From Paraburkholderia domus (GTDB taxonomy: Bacteria; Pseudomonadota; Gammaproteobacteria; Burkholderiales; Burkholderiaceae), in NCBI RefSeq assembly GCF_905220705.1, contig NZ_CAJNAT010000001.1, positions 186,001 through 250,000 of the forward strand: a stretch of DNA of 64,000 bases, written 5' to 3'. The translations under genes were made by a program, and so were the position numbers. The notes below the pieces were generated by a model. The model did no database searches. It was not told the origin of the DNA and saw only the letters and a list, made by a program, of their open reading frames with translations. This document shows positions 1-9,075 of this stretch, in pieces; within the stretch, counting starts at the first letter, position 1; every line of letters starts with the position of its first letter.

Positions 1-1140
1 GTTGTCGTCGACGACACGCAGATCAACCAGAGGAACCGGCCGGCCGGTCTTGCAGCGCAGACGAAGCTGCTCGTCGGCGTCGAGTTTTTCGGCGCCGGGC
101 GGAAGTTGCGCGAGACTGAGCACGGGGCAGGTTTCCGACATGCCGTAACCGACGAACACATCGATGCCGCGGTCCAGCGCGGCTTTGGCGAGACCTTGCG
201 GCAACGCGCCGCCACCGATGATGATCTTCCACCGGCTCATGTCCGTCACCTTGCCTTCGTCGCACGAGAGCAGCATGTGCAGGATCGTGCCGACGCAATG
301 CGAGAACGTGACGCCCTCGTCGCGCACGAGTCGTGCGAGGCGGTCCGGCAAATAGCGCCCGGGGTAGACCTGCTTCACGCCCATGACCGTGGCGATATAC
401 GGCATGCCCCACGCATGGACGTGAAACATCGGGGTGAGCGGCATATACACGTCACCGCGATGGAAACGCTGTCCCGAGACAGGGCTCGCCAGTGCCGCCA
501 TCAGGGTGATGGTGTGCAGAACCAGTTGCCGATGCGTGAAGTAGACGCCTTTGGGAAGACCGGTCGTACCGGTGGTGTAAAACGTCGTTGCGCGCGTGTT
601 CTCGTCGAAGTCCGGAAACGTGTAGCTCGTGCTGTTCGCCGAGAGCATCGCCTCGTATTCAGCCGAGAAGGGAATACTGTGCGCGGAAGCTTCGCTACCT
701 GGCTCATCGATCCAGATGAAAGTACGCACGGTTTCCAGTTTGTCCTTGATCGCTTCGACGACAGGCAGAAAATCCGTGTGAACCAGCAGGACCTCGGCGC
801 CGGCGTGATTGATCGTGTAGGCGATTTCAGCCGGGGACAGACGCACGTTCACGGTCTGCAAGACAGCGCCCATCATCGGCACCGCGAAATAGGATTCGAG
901 GTAGCGGTGGCTGTCCCAATCCATCACCGCGACGGTGCAGCCGTGCTGCACACCAAGTTGGCTCAAACCATTGGCGAGGCGTGCGATACGCTCGCGCATC
1001 GTCGCGTAGGTCATCCGGAACTGATCCCGGTAGACGATCTCCTCGTCCTGCGACTGAACGAACGGCGTGAGCAACAGTTGCTTGATCAGCAACGGATAGG
1101 CGTAAGCGGTGGCACCTGGCGTCTTGACTTCGTCCTGCAT
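1..1140 (-). CDS. AMP-forming fatty-acyl-CoA ligase (3' part outside window)
   Basis: Activates a carboxylic acid to its CoA thioester through an acyl-adenylate. About 380 residues are visible of a family usually near 540; the C-terminal part lies left of the window. The start is ATG at 1140, preceded by AAGGAGATACAG. The N-terminal half begins MQDEVKTPGATAYAYPLL and carries the ligase A-type motif YTTGTTGLPKGV (near residue 190), the AMP-binding loop. The gene stands alone, divergent from the Crp-like gene at 1557. The layout resembles medium-chain or alkyl-acid FadD proteins; the substrate cannot be read from the sequence. The family call is secure. Confidence 0.88.
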   Translation of the reverse strand, partial: MQDEVKTPGATAYAYPLLIKQLLLTPFVQSQDEEIVYRDQFRMTYATMRERIARLANGLSQLGVQHGCTVAVMDWDSHRYLESYFAVPMMGAVLQTVNVRLSPAEIAYTINHAGAEVLLVHTDFLPVVEAIKDKLETVRTFIWIDEPGSEASAHSIPFSAEYEAMLSANSTSYTFPDFDENTRATTFYTTGTTGLPKGVYFTHRQLVLHTITLMAALASPVSGQRFHRGDVYMPLTPMFHVHAWGMPYIATVMGVKQVYPGRYLPDRLARLVRDEGVTFSHCVGTILHMLLSCDEGKVTDMSRWKIIIGGGALPQGLAKAALDRGIDVFVGYGMSETCPVLSLAQLPPGAEKLDADEQLRLRCKTGRPVPLVDLRVVDDN

Positions 1141-1380
1141 CTGTATCTCCTTCAGTTCCAAAATGGATGGCAAGCGGGTGTTGATCGTTTAATTTTTCCC
1201 GGCCCGCTGTGTTAAATGCGTTGGGATAATCATGCAAGTGTCAGGACTCGGGAAGTACCCCCTGAATGGGGGAGTGCCATGGACGCAACCGGGGGAGACC
1301 GGAGCCGGCAAGGCTCGGGCGGCCGGGCAATGGCCGGCTTGCGCCGCAGTGAAGCTGGAATCCACCCCCTTTGCCCTACC

Positions 1381-1408
1381 TTGCACGGCAATTTTCCGCA
1401 CGTATAAA
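1381..1408 (+). promoter_or_regulatory. Candidate sigma70-like promoter for the Crp-like gene
   Basis: In the 416-bp gap between the ligase and the Crp-like gene there is a TTGCAC -35-like box (1381-1386) and TATAAA (1403-1408) with a 16-bp spacer, about 150 bp before the coding start. No other clear signal is visible in the gap. It rests on motif match only. Confidence 0.35.
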
Positions 1409-1556
1409 ATGAATCGATCTTCTCGATAAGCGGCCCGAACCCGATAATGGGTTGGCGGCCAAACGCCTGACGGTGCGGTACGCACGCGTCGGTAGCCGCG
1501 CTCGTTTGTGATTTCCTGCCGCGTATTCAGCACTTGTGCACATTGACCGTTCCGAA

Positions 1557-2249
1557 ATGGCATTCATGACCGACACGTCCGAAGAAATGCGGACAAACCA
1601 GTGGTTCTGCTCCTTGCCTGCGGTCGAGCAGGAGGCGCTCGTCCAGCGAAGCGAATTGATGACGCTGCAGCCCGGCGAATATCTGTTCCGCCGCGGCGAT
1701 ACGCCGACCGGCTTCTGCGGCCTCAAGAACGGCAGACTCAAAGCCTTCACGCTGCGCGAAGACGGCAAGGAGGCGATCCTGGCAGTCATCGAAGCCGGCA
1801 ACTGGTTCGGACAGACCTCCATGACCGTTCGCCAGCCACGCGCGCGTGACGTCGTAGCGATCGAGCGATCGACCGTCTTCGTGGTCAGGACACCCGCCTT
1901 TGACGAGCTGATGCAGAGTCAAGCGTTCCTTCGGGCCATCGCCGAGTTGCAGTCCATTCACATGAACTGGCTCTATCGCATGGTCGAAGATGCCACCCTC
2001 CACTCGACGCGCGCACGCGTTGCCCGGCGCCTGTTGCTGCTCGCGTCGGGCGACGTGACAGCGTGGCCGCAGAGTCGCCAGGACGTCAGCGTCTCGCAGG
2101 ACACCTTGGCCATGATGCTCGGCATCACACGGCAGACGCTGTCGCTGGAGCTCAAGGCCCTGGCCGAAAAAGGAGCGATCGCTCTGCGGTATGGCCGAAT
2201 CGAAATATGTTCGAAGGACATCCTCTCGTCCTTTCAGGATTACCCATGA
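1557..2249 (+). CDS. Crp/Fnr-family transcriptional regulator
   Basis: A 230-residue regulator with an N-terminal cyclic-nucleotide-binding-type beta-roll (about residues 15-120, PGEYLFRRGDTPTGF) and a C-terminal winged helix (SVSQDTLAMMLGITRQTLS, about 180-200). It has no N-terminal cysteine cluster like that of Fnr, so oxygen sensing through a 4Fe-4S cluster is unlikely. The ATG at 1557 is preferred; a GTG at 1536 and an ATG at 1566 are in frame and none has a strong ribosome site. It is similar in layout to the second Crp-like protein at 4881-5585, so the two are probably paralogues. The effector is unknown. Confidence 0.85.
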   Translation: MAFMTDTSEEMRTNQWFCSLPAVEQEALVQRSELMTLQPGEYLFRRGDTPTGFCGLKNGRLKAFTLREDGKEAILAVIEAGNWFGQTSMTVRQPRARDVVAIERSTVFVVRTPAFDELMQSQAFLRAIAELQSIHMNWLYRMVEDATLHSTRARVARRLLLLASGDVTAWPQSRQDVSVSQDTLAMMLGITRQTLSLELKALAEKGAIALRYGRIEICSKDILSSFQDYP

Positions 2250-2297
2250 TCGCTCCCGCCGGCGCTCGCCTGGGCCGCGCGTCGTCCCGCAGCTAGC

Positions 2298-3449
2298 CTA
2301 GAACGTATGCCGGATGCCGGCCATGATGCCTAGCTGGGTCGTGCCGTACGCCGAGCTCAGGGCGTTAATGCCCTGGAACTGGGCACCCACCATGCCGCCG
2401 CGGTACAGCGAGTAGTCGGCTTCCAGATAGGTATCGGTGCGTTTCGACCAGTTATAGTCCGCGAGCAGCTGGAATTGCGTCGCGTTGCCGTCGGCCGCTT
2501 GCGTCTTTCCGGTCTGAATCGTGCGCCATACGTTCGCGGAAAGGTGAGTCGCATTCCCTACCAGTTGCGTCACGCCACCAAAAAACATTTCCCGGGCACT
2601 GAACGTATTGAATTTAAGCGCGGACAATTCCGGTGGAGTGAATGGACCGTTAGGGAAATTGCCGACGAACCCGGCATCCTGCCGGTTCACGGCCCAGCCG
2701 GCATTGACTGTCGTATCGCCGAACGAATAGGACCCGCCGGCCGTCCAGGATTTGAAGTGCGCGGAGCCGTTCACGGCATCGCGCGAGTCCAGGTAGGCGG
2801 CAGCCAGGCGCAAGGGTGCGCCGGGCAAATAGAGAATCGATGCCCCAATCTGGCTTCCCGAACCAAATGCGCCTGCATTGCCACCAAACGCATACGACAC
2901 CTCAGCCGTGAGGTATTGCCAGTGCGCCGCGTATTTGACCATGTTGCTGGTCCACACGCCCTGAGCCATCATGACTTCTGGCCGAAACTGGTAGAAGGTC
3001 GGCAGCCATGCATTGGTCACGAAGGCGCCCACAACAGCATCGGTAAGCGGGTTGATCTGACGGCCCATGGTCAGCTTTCCGTAACTGCTCGACTGCAGGC
3101 CAACAAAGGCCGTATTGAAGAACGGATAAGCGGGGTCGGTCGCCCCGGTGTTCGGGAAAAAGCGATTCTCCAACTGGAATATGACCTTCGTTCCGCCACC
3201 AATGTCTTCCGCTCCCTTGAATCCCCACAGACTCTCGTTTGCGCCGTTGGCGAGCTGTACACGAGAATCGCCTTGCGGATCCGCATGAGTCGTGTAGCGA
3301 ACGCCTTGATCGACGACGCCGAAAAGCGTGATCGACGACTGCGCAGCGGCTGAGACAGAGTACAGCGCCGCAGTAGACATGATGGCCGCCAACAGCCCGG
3401 CCTTGCGTCGATATCGCTCCTTTCCAGCCAATCTCCCTAACTTCATCAT
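2298..3449 (-). CDS. Outer-membrane general porin
   Basis: A trimeric beta-barrel porin of the beta-proteobacterial type (383 residues). A basic N-terminus and hydrophobic stretch end in SVSAAAQ, a signal-peptidase site near residue 37. The mature part starts SSITLFGVVDQGV and ends IRHTF, with the terminal Phe needed for barrel insertion. The motif GSLWGFKGAEDIGGG-like (here SLWGFKGAEDIGGGTK) is typical of this family. It stands alone and is convergent with the Crp-like gene. Substrate preference cannot be predicted. A second porin lies at 32367-33467. Confidence 0.9.
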   Translation of the reverse strand: MMKLGRLAGKERYRRKAGLLAAIMSTAALYSVSAAAQSSITLFGVVDQGVRYTTHADPQGDSRVQLANGANESLWGFKGAEDIGGGTKVIFQLENRFFPNTGATDPAYPFFNTAFVGLQSSSYGKLTMGRQINPLTDAVVGAFVTNAWLPTFYQFRPEVMMAQGVWTSNMVKYAAHWQYLTAEVSYAFGGNAGAFGSGSQIGASILYLPGAPLRLAAAYLDSRDAVNGSAHFKSWTAGGSYSFGDTTVNAGWAVNRQDAGFVGNFPNGPFTPPELSALKFNTFSAREMFFGGVTQLVGNATHLSANVWRTIQTGKTQAADGNATQFQLLADYNWSKRTDTYLEADYSLYRGGMVGAQFQGINALSSAYGTTQLGIMAGIRHTF

Positions 3450-4061
3450 TGATGAACTCCAATTTTATGATTATGTTGTACTGCGAACTATATGAACCCC
3501 ATCGGCAACCTATTCATTGCCAGCTGGGCACGAGCGCTTGAGGTCTTGTTGCGTGACTCAATAAGCCGACATGACTTGATCAGCCTGCCGGCTCGGCGAA
3601 AACCTCATCCTCTGACGGCACCGGCTCCGATCAAGGCGTTGTGTCCACAACCACACGTTGCCCGGAAACGTTGAGCGCAACTGCCAGAAAACTTACGTTG
3701 CGCGCTGCGAACGCAATGGCCACCGCGCCACGCCTTATTCCGTCGCGTTGACGAGGCGCGAGGGATAACCCTAGCGTGAAGAGCAGCTGAGGTATCCCGC
3801 GCTGCTGCAGCGGTTATCCATCTCGTTGGCAGCGACACGCGCATCGGCGAATAGCGTGCCCTATCGTGATCAGTTTCGGGTTGCGGCCTGTGCCGGCCGC
3901 TGGGATGAACTTGCGCAACTGATTCGGCGCCACGCCGTCAGGCATATATCTACGAAATCGATGGATTTCAGCTGAAAATATAGGCTATCCAGATTGGAAG
4001 TCGAAGCCTATCGTCCGGGATTACGGGATACGCATCGTCTGCCACCTCGGAGATTATTTTC
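3450..4061. promoter_or_regulatory. Intergenic region with a 12-bp palindrome before azoR
   Basis: A 612-bp gap between the divergent porin and azoreductase genes. It holds a perfect palindrome TTTCAGCTGAAA at 3966-3977, 85 bp before the azoreductase start, which could be an operator. Short reading frames here have no recognisable product and no ribosome sites, so I call no gene. Confidence 0.3.
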
Positions 4062-4667
4062 ATGAAACTGCTACGCGTAGATCCCAGCATCCTCGGACAG
4101 GGCTCTGTCAGTCGTGACCTGTCAGCGGAGTTCGTCGCGACCTTCCGGGCCGGCCACCCCGACCTCACAATCGCTCGTCTCGACCTTGCCGCCACACCGA
4201 TCGGCCATCTGACGGCAGCCCACCTCGCGGCCGCGCAAGGCGCTCCGGTAGACGAGGCATTGAAGTCCGACGTGGCCATGGGCCAGGTCGCGCTCGATGA
4301 GTTCCTGGCCGCCGACATCGTGGTCATCGGCTCGCCGATGTACAACCTTGGCGTGCCCTCTCAACTGAAGGCCTGGATCGACCGCATCTCTGTCACCGGG
4401 AAGACGTTCAGCTACGGTGAGCACGGCCCGGTCGGACTGTGCGGCGGCAAGAAGCTGGTCATCGCCTCCTCGCGCGGCGGTGTTTACAGCGAAGGTTCGC
4501 CCGCCGCCTTCTTCGATCATCAAGAAACCTATCTGAAAGCGGCCTTCGGCTTTCTGGGCATCACGGATATCACCTTTATTCGCGCCGAAGGTGTGGCGAT
4601 AAGTGAGGAAGCACGCAGTGGGGCCATCGCCTCGGCGAAGAAAGAGACCGCCGCGCTCGCCGCGTGA
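4062..4667 (+). CDS. azoR: FMN-dependent NADH:quinone oxidoreductase / azoreductase
   Basis: A flavodoxin-fold enzyme that reduces quinones and azo compounds by two-electron transfer from NADH through FMN, in the cytoplasm. Its 201 residues match the family length. It starts [21 protein letters not shown], a phosphate-binding segment, followed by the conserved [19 protein letters not shown] (about residue 91) and the SRGG loop (about 143). A purine-poor but acceptable ribosome site precedes the ATG. It stands alone between the porin and the second Crp-like regulator. A role in quinone stress is family knowledge; no specific regulator is evident. Confidence 0.9.
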   Translation: MKLLRVDPSILGQGSVSRDLSAEFVATFRAGHPDLTIARLDLAATPIGHLTAAHLAAAQGAPVDEALKSDVAMGQVALDEFLAADIVVIGSPMYNLGVPSQLKAWIDRISVTGKTFSYGEHGPVGLCGGKKLVIASSRGGVYSEGSPAAFFDHQETYLKAAFGFLGITDITFIRAEGVAISEEARSGAIASAKKETAALAA

Positions 4668-4880
4668 GGTAACACCGCCATGTCCGTTCCACGCTCGCCC
4701 ACGTATTTCCTGAGTCACGGTGTGGATCCGTGGTCGTGTATGGCGGGCGCGCTTTTTCTTGCCAGGCGGCGGCATATCCGGCATTCGCTTGCATCCGTCT
4801 GGCCAAGGCAAGTTCTGCTTCTGGCCATAGCCGAGCGCGACGTTGAACTGGACCCACGATGCGACGAAACGGCGTGACAG

Positions 4881-5585
4881 TCAGGGATTTGGATCGCCGA
4901 GACTGGCTGCGCGCAATCGGTTGAAATCGAGAATGGCGATCTCCCCGGATTTCAGGCTCAATATGCGTTGGCTTTCGAGGTTCCTGAGCAACTGATTCGT
5001 GGTCTGTCGCGACAGCGACACCATTGAAGCCAGGCTGTCTTGCGAGACCTTGATCCTGCTCTGCGAGGCGTTGAGACCGCCATAACCTCCAGCGATCATC
5101 AGCAAACGGTTCGCCACGCGCTGTGCCGCGGGCAACAGCGTCATCGCTTCGGCGTTCTCGAACGAAACCCGAAGTCTTTGCGCCATCAACAACGCAAAAT
5201 CGCGCCAATAACGAGGCGTGGCATCGAGCAGGTCTTGCAGCGCGGCCTCGGGCACGCGCAGCAACAGCGTCCTGCTGACGGCAGTGGCGTCGTTCGGACG
5301 TGGCAGCCCATCGAACATCGAGATTTCCCCCACCCATGCAGTCGGTCCGAGCACCGCGAGCAACGCCTCTTTCCCGTCTACCCCGACTGTGCCGAAAGCG
5401 AGTGCGCCGCCCAGAACGGCGTACAGGCCATAAGACTGTTCGCCACGCCGATACAGGAATTGGCCCTTTTCCAGCGTGAGCAGATTGGCATGGCTGATCA
5501 GATAGTCCCGCAACTCGACAGGCAAACCTCGAAACCACGGCGTCGTTTCGAGTTGTGACCGGTAGCGGTGCAGGCTGGATTCCAT
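4881..5585 (-). CDS. Crp/Fnr-family transcriptional regulator (second copy)
   Basis: A 234-residue regulator with a beta-roll sensor domain (LEKGQFLYRRGEQSYGLY near residue 38) and a C-terminal helix-turn-helix (KVSQDSLASMVSLSRQTTNQ, about 175-195). No cysteine cluster is seen. Domain order and several motifs parallel the regulator at 1557-2249. It is tail-to-tail with azoR, about 210 bp away, and lies downstream of the SUI1-type gene, so regulation of azoR or the porin is possible but not shown. Confidence 0.85.
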   Translation of the reverse strand: MESSLHRYRSQLETTPWFRGLPVELRDYLISHANLLTLEKGQFLYRRGEQSYGLYAVLGGALAFGTVGVDGKEALLAVLGPTAWVGEISMFDGLPRPNDATAVSRTLLLRVPEAALQDLLDATPRYWRDFALLMAQRLRVSFENAEAMTLLPAAQRVANRLLMIAGGYGGLNASQSRIKVSQDSLASMVSLSRQTTNQLLRNLESQRILSLKSGEIAILDFNRLRAASLGDPNP

Positions 5586-5670
5586 TGGCGTGTCGACCTG
5601 TCGGGTATCCAGCAGATTTTAGGCGGGTTCACGACCATCATGTGGACGTATCTGCCTCGCATTGAAGCGA

Positions 5671-6033
5671 TTAGCCCCCGGCCCGCTTCGCTTGGTGGCC
5701 GTATTTTTTGAGCGCTTCGATGATCCGCTCGCAATGGTCACCCTGCACTTCGATCACACCATCCTTAACCGTGCCACCAGAACCGCAAGCCGTGCGCAAC
5801 TGCTTGCCTAGCAGCGCCAAAGCAAGCGGATCGAGCGCAAGCCCTTTAACGAGCGTCACGCTCTTGCCGCCTCGGCCTTTGGTCTCGCGCGTCACCCGCA
5901 CGACGCCATCACCTGCCAGCCGTGTCCTGGCAACTGTCTTGCAGACACAATTCGCGAGCGCCTGCCGGCATTCGGGACACATCCGCCCGCCGTCGGTGGA
6001 ATAGACAAGGCCGCCTTGGGGACTACTCTTCAT
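5671..6033 (-). CDS. SUI1/eIF1-type translation factor (YciH family)
   Basis: A small protein (120 residues) with an N-terminal CPEC...CVC cysteine pair segment (about residues 18-29) and a C-terminal SUI1 fold. The latter shows VTRETKGRGGKSVTLVKGL and a GSGGTVKDGVIEVQGDH signature (about 85-102). Bacterial homologues of eukaryotic eIF1 are known to affect start-codon fidelity in vitro; their cellular role is not settled. The ATG at 6033 is preferred over an in-frame TTG at 6048. It may be co-transcribed with the Crp-like gene 85 bp downstream. Confidence 0.9.
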   Translation of the reverse strand: MKSSPQGGLVYSTDGGRMCPECRQALANCVCKTVARTRLAGDGVVRVTRETKGRGGKSVTLVKGLALDPLALALLGKQLRTACGSGGTVKDGVIEVQGDHCERIIEALKKYGHQAKRAGG

Positions 6034-6235
6034 GATTGGCTTACTCAAAGACAGACGCTTAAGTCGGGGATCGGCCCGAGTTTAGCAGGTGCGCCTTAGC
6101 AGCCGCCTCGGGCCAAGTCCAGACTCATACTGGACTTCCGACGTCGACCCGGTGGTCTTACGCGAACTCGGTTTAGAGGTGACCGTTTGCGGACCGGAGC
6201 CGGCACCCGTGAAGCGTGCCAGGGTCTTTGAGTGA

Positions 6236-6257
6236 AAGGCGCGGTATGCCGCGCCTT
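6236..6257 (-). terminator. Hairpin, probable terminator of the NADP oxidoreductase gene
   Basis: Arms AAGGCGCGG (6236-6244) and CCGCGCCTT (6249-6257) enclose a 4-nt loop, just past the leftward gene ending at 6265. Read leftward, the stem ends in a short TTT run, which is weak for an intrinsic terminator. Confidence 0.5.
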
Positions 6258-6264
6258 CCGTTGG

Positions 6265-6867
6265 CTAGCCCAATTTGACGAGATTAAGCACCGGCAGCGG
6301 ACCGCCCGGGATTTGAACCAGCCGGCCCCCGTCTTCGAGCAAACCCAGGTCGATGCCGAAGAAGCCGAGCCGCTCGATTAGTCCGCTCACAGCCGATTTC
6401 GCATGCGCGTCGTCGCCCGCGAAGAACAGCACGCGACGTCCGCCTTCGGCCTGTGGATCGTCGGAGATGAGATGCGCCGGCAGATGATTGAATGCCTTGA
6501 CGACGCGTGCGCCCGGCACGAGGTCGGCGATTGTTTCACTCGACGTGCGGCCATGCAATTCGGCTGCTTCGAACAGCGGTGGCTCGATCGGGTTGTTCGC
6601 GTCGATCACGATGCGTCCGCCGAAGTCCGGCAGCCCGGCCAGGGCGGTCGGCAGCTTCGACCAATTCACTGCGACAAGGACGATGTCCTGCGCGGCCGCT
6701 TGTTCGCGCGTTCCCGGCGTGATCGAGGGGCCGATCTCGCGCGCGAGGTCCGCGAGTGAGGCCGGCCCTCGGCTGTTCGCAATGATGGCTTCGATGCCTT
6801 TGCCCGCCAGCGCTTTCGCGAACGCGGACCCGATGGCGCCTGCTCCAATGATACCGATGGTGCTCAT
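6265..6867 (-). CDS. NADP(H)-dependent oxidoreductase, F420-reductase-like
   Basis: A 200-residue Rossmann protein starting MSTIGIIGAGAIGSAFAKAL, with the GxGxxG nucleotide loop at residues 8-13. The segments IVLVAVNWSKLPTAL, IDANNPIE and VVKAFNHLPA are typical of the COG2085 family (NADP-binding, F420-reductase-like). Such proteins reduce small substrates; Burkholderiaceae are not known to rely on F420, so the name is by fold only. It is divergent from the LysR gene at 7059, the usual regulator-target arrangement. Confidence 0.82.
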   Translation of the reverse strand: MSTIGIIGAGAIGSAFAKALAGKGIEAIIANSRGPASLADLAREIGPSITPGTREQAAAQDIVLVAVNWSKLPTALAGLPDFGGRIVIDANNPIEPPLFEAAELHGRTSSETIADLVPGARVVKAFNHLPAHLISDDPQAEGGRRVLFFAGDDAHAKSAVSGLIERLGFFGIDLGLLEDGGRLVQIPGGPLPVLNLVKLG

Positions 6868-7022
6868 AGTGATACTCCCTGTGAAGGGTGATGAATCAAG
6901 TGGTAGAGCCGCCTATGACGAGCGCGGTCCTGCCCGCAGGGAAAGGGCATTTGCCGTTCACTCGTGCGGGTAAGTCAGTGAATATTGCCGTCTTTATTGC
7001 AAGATGATTAGAGAGGAATCGC

Positions 7023-7037
7023 TTGAATTATTTTCAA
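7023..7037. promoter_or_regulatory. LysR-type dyad between divergent genes
   Basis: TTGAATTATTTTCAA has perfect 5-bp arms and fits the T-N11-A pattern of LysR boxes. It lies 22 bp before the LysR gene and inside the divergent promoter region. It rests on motif and position only. Confidence 0.45.
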
Positions 7038-7058
7038 TCAATGCTTTAAGATTCCCGT

Positions 7059-7988
7059 ATGGAAACCCTCGCCAACCTCGAGTCGTTTGTACGCAGCGCC
7101 GAAACGGGCAGCTTCTCCGCGGCCGCGCGGCGTCTTGCGTTGACGCCCGCTGCGGTCAGTCGGAACGTTGCGTTGCTGGAGCGCAATCTTGGCGTGCGAC
7201 TGTTCCAACGCTCGACGCGCAAGCTCACGTTGACCGAGGCAGGCGAGCGCTTTCTCGTCGAAATTGGCGGCAATCTGGACGCGCTGCAGGCAGCGATCGC
7301 GTCCGTTTCGACCGATCGCGGCGAGCCCGCAGGCGTGCTGAAAGTCAGCATGGCGCCGACATTTGGCATCACGTACGTCATGCCGCTGCTACCGGCATTC
7401 CTCGCACGCTATCCGCTGATTCGTCCGGATTGGCACTTCGAGAACCGGCAGGTCGACCTGATTGCAGAGGGATACGATGCGGCGCTGGGGGGCGATTTCG
7501 ATCTCGCGCCGGGCGTCGTGTCGCGCGCACTGGCGCCCGTGCATCTCGTGGCGGTTGCATCTCCGGCTTACATGGCCGGCCGCGTGCCACCGGCTGACCC
7601 TGGAGATCTTGCGGATCTCGACGGCATCGTGATGCGCTCGAGCCGAACCGGCCGTGTGCGCCACCGGACGATGCGCAACTCGGCGGACGGCGAGATGCCT
7701 GCGCGGCTGCGCGAGACCATCATGGTCAACGACCCCGCGGCGATGCGCGAGGCTGCGATTCTCGGACTGGGGGTTGCGCTGCTGTCCGTGTCGGATGTGC
7801 TGTCGTCGGTCGAACGGGGCGAACTCGCGCGATTGCTACCGCGCTGGTACGCGGACACCGGGGCGATTTCGATCTACTACGCGACGCGAGCGCTGCTGCC
7901 GGCGAAAACGCGGGTGTTTGTCGATTTCGTTGTCGAGGCGTTCGAGCGGGAGCGGTTGGCCAAAAGGTTTGCGGGAAGCATGGAATGA
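7059..7988 (+). CDS. LysR-family transcriptional regulator
   Basis: A 309-residue LysR regulator. The N-terminal winged helix covers residues 1-60 (FVRSAETGSFSAAARRLALT followed by VSRNVALLERNLGVRLFQRS). The periplasmic-binding-like effector domain covers about 90-300 (VLKVSMAPTFGITYVMPLLPAF). The class resembles the AaeR/DsdC-unlike CrgA-type regulators common in Burkholderia. The divergent NADP oxidoreductase at 6265-6867 is the likely target. It runs toward the livM gene (stop at 8035), tail to tail. The inducer is unknown. Confidence 0.92.
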   Translation: METLANLESFVRSAETGSFSAAARRLALTPAAVSRNVALLERNLGVRLFQRSTRKLTLTEAGERFLVEIGGNLDALQAAIASVSTDRGEPAGVLKVSMAPTFGITYVMPLLPAFLARYPLIRPDWHFENRQVDLIAEGYDAALGGDFDLAPGVVSRALAPVHLVAVASPAYMAGRVPPADPGDLADLDGIVMRSSRTGRVRHRTMRNSADGEMPARLRETIMVNDPAAMREAAILGLGVALLSVSDVLSSVERGELARLLPRWYADTGAISIYYATRALLPAKTRVFVDFVVEAFERERLAKRFAGSME

Positions 7989-8034
7989 GTCGCGCCGGGC
8001 AGGCTAAGCAGGCACCCTGAAGGCTGAAACGATG

Positions 8035-9075
8035 TCACGAACAAGGATGCTCTTGCGCATGGACCGCGTCGTGCCCGACATCCCGGATCCACATCCGGCC
8101 GCGCCGCTCCATCCATTGCGCCCATTCCCCGACGATGCCGCGCCTGAACAGCAAAACACAGGCAACGAACATCACGCCGGTCAGTAAGCTGACCGACTCC
8201 CCCAATCCCTGAAACCAGGCGATGTGCGTCATATCGGCCAGCCAGCCGCCAAACGCCGCCAACCTGGATTCCAGCACGACGACGATCACCGCGCCCACCA
8301 CCGGGCCAAATCGTGTTCCAAGCCCGCCGATCAGGGTCATCAGAATGACCGTGCCGGATAGCGTCCAATGCACGTCCGAGAGCGTTGCAAAACCCAGCAC
8401 CAAAGTTTTCATCGCACCAGCAAGCCCTGCCATAGCCGACGATAGGACAAATGCGAGAAGCTTGAAGCGATTCACATCGTAACCAAGGGAAATCGTCCGC
8501 GCCTCGTTCTCTTTCAGCGCCGTCAGGATTTTGCCGAATGGAGAATGAATGACGCGGCGAAGAAACAGGAATGCGATCGTCGTGATCGACAGGATAACGA
8601 AATACAGTGTTAGATCATTCTCGAGCGAAATCACCCCAAACAGGCGCCCGCGCGGCACACCTTGCATGCCGTCTTCACCCCCCGTGAATGGCGCCTGGAC
8701 GCAGAAAAAGAACAGCATCTGTGCAAAGGCCAAGGTCACCATTGCAAAATAGATTCCCTTGCGCCGAATGGCAAAGAGTCCGACTATCAGCCCGAGCGCC
8801 GCTCCAACGCCGGTGCCGAGAAGGAGCGCCACCTCAGGAGAGCAGCCGTGATCCCGCATGGCGCTCCCCGCGATAAAGGCAGCACCGCCGAAAAACGCCG
8901 CGTGCCCGAACGATAGCAAGCCGACATAGCCGAGCAGCAAATCCAGCGAGCATGCGAACAGCGCGAAACACATCAGCTTCATCATGAACACCGGATAGGC
9001 GCCCAGCCACGGAGCAACGGCCAGACAACCCAACACGACAGCGCCTACAAGCCAATTTCGCATGATGTGCCTCAT
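8035..9075 (-). CDS. Branched-chain amino acid-type ABC transporter permease (LivM-like)
   Basis: Inner-membrane permease of a HAAT-type importer, 346 residues, with about eight to ten hydrophobic segments and the family motif LLSFGHAAFFGGAAF near residue 60. The start ATG at 9075 overlaps the livH stop as ATGA, giving MRHIMRNWLVG and translational coupling. It is the last gene of the ten-gene leftward operon. Although the family name refers to branched-chain amino acids, such systems import many aromatics and amides; the neighbours suggest the degraded compound is the cargo. Confidence 0.9.
   Translation of the reverse strand: MRHIMRNWLVGAVVLGCLAVAPWLGAYPVFMMKLMCFALFACSLDLLLGYVGLLSFGHAAFFGGAAFIAGSAMRDHGCSPEVALLLGTGVGAALGLIVGLFAIRRKGIYFAMVTLAFAQMLFFFCVQAPFTGGEDGMQGVPRGRLFGVISLENDLTLYFVILSITTIAFLFLRRVIHSPFGKILTALKENEARTISLGYDVNRFKLLAFVLSSAMAGLAGAMKTLVLGFATLSDVHWTLSGTVILMTLIGGLGTRFGPVVGAVIVVVLESRLAAFGGWLADMTHIAWFQGLGESVSLLTGVMFVACVLLFRRGIVGEWAQWMERRGRMWIRDVGHDAVHAQEHPCS

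Noticed and set aside
4680..4877. Short frame between azoR and the Crp-like gene
   Set aside because: No ribosome site, no recognisable domain, and low-information sequence; treated as non-coding.
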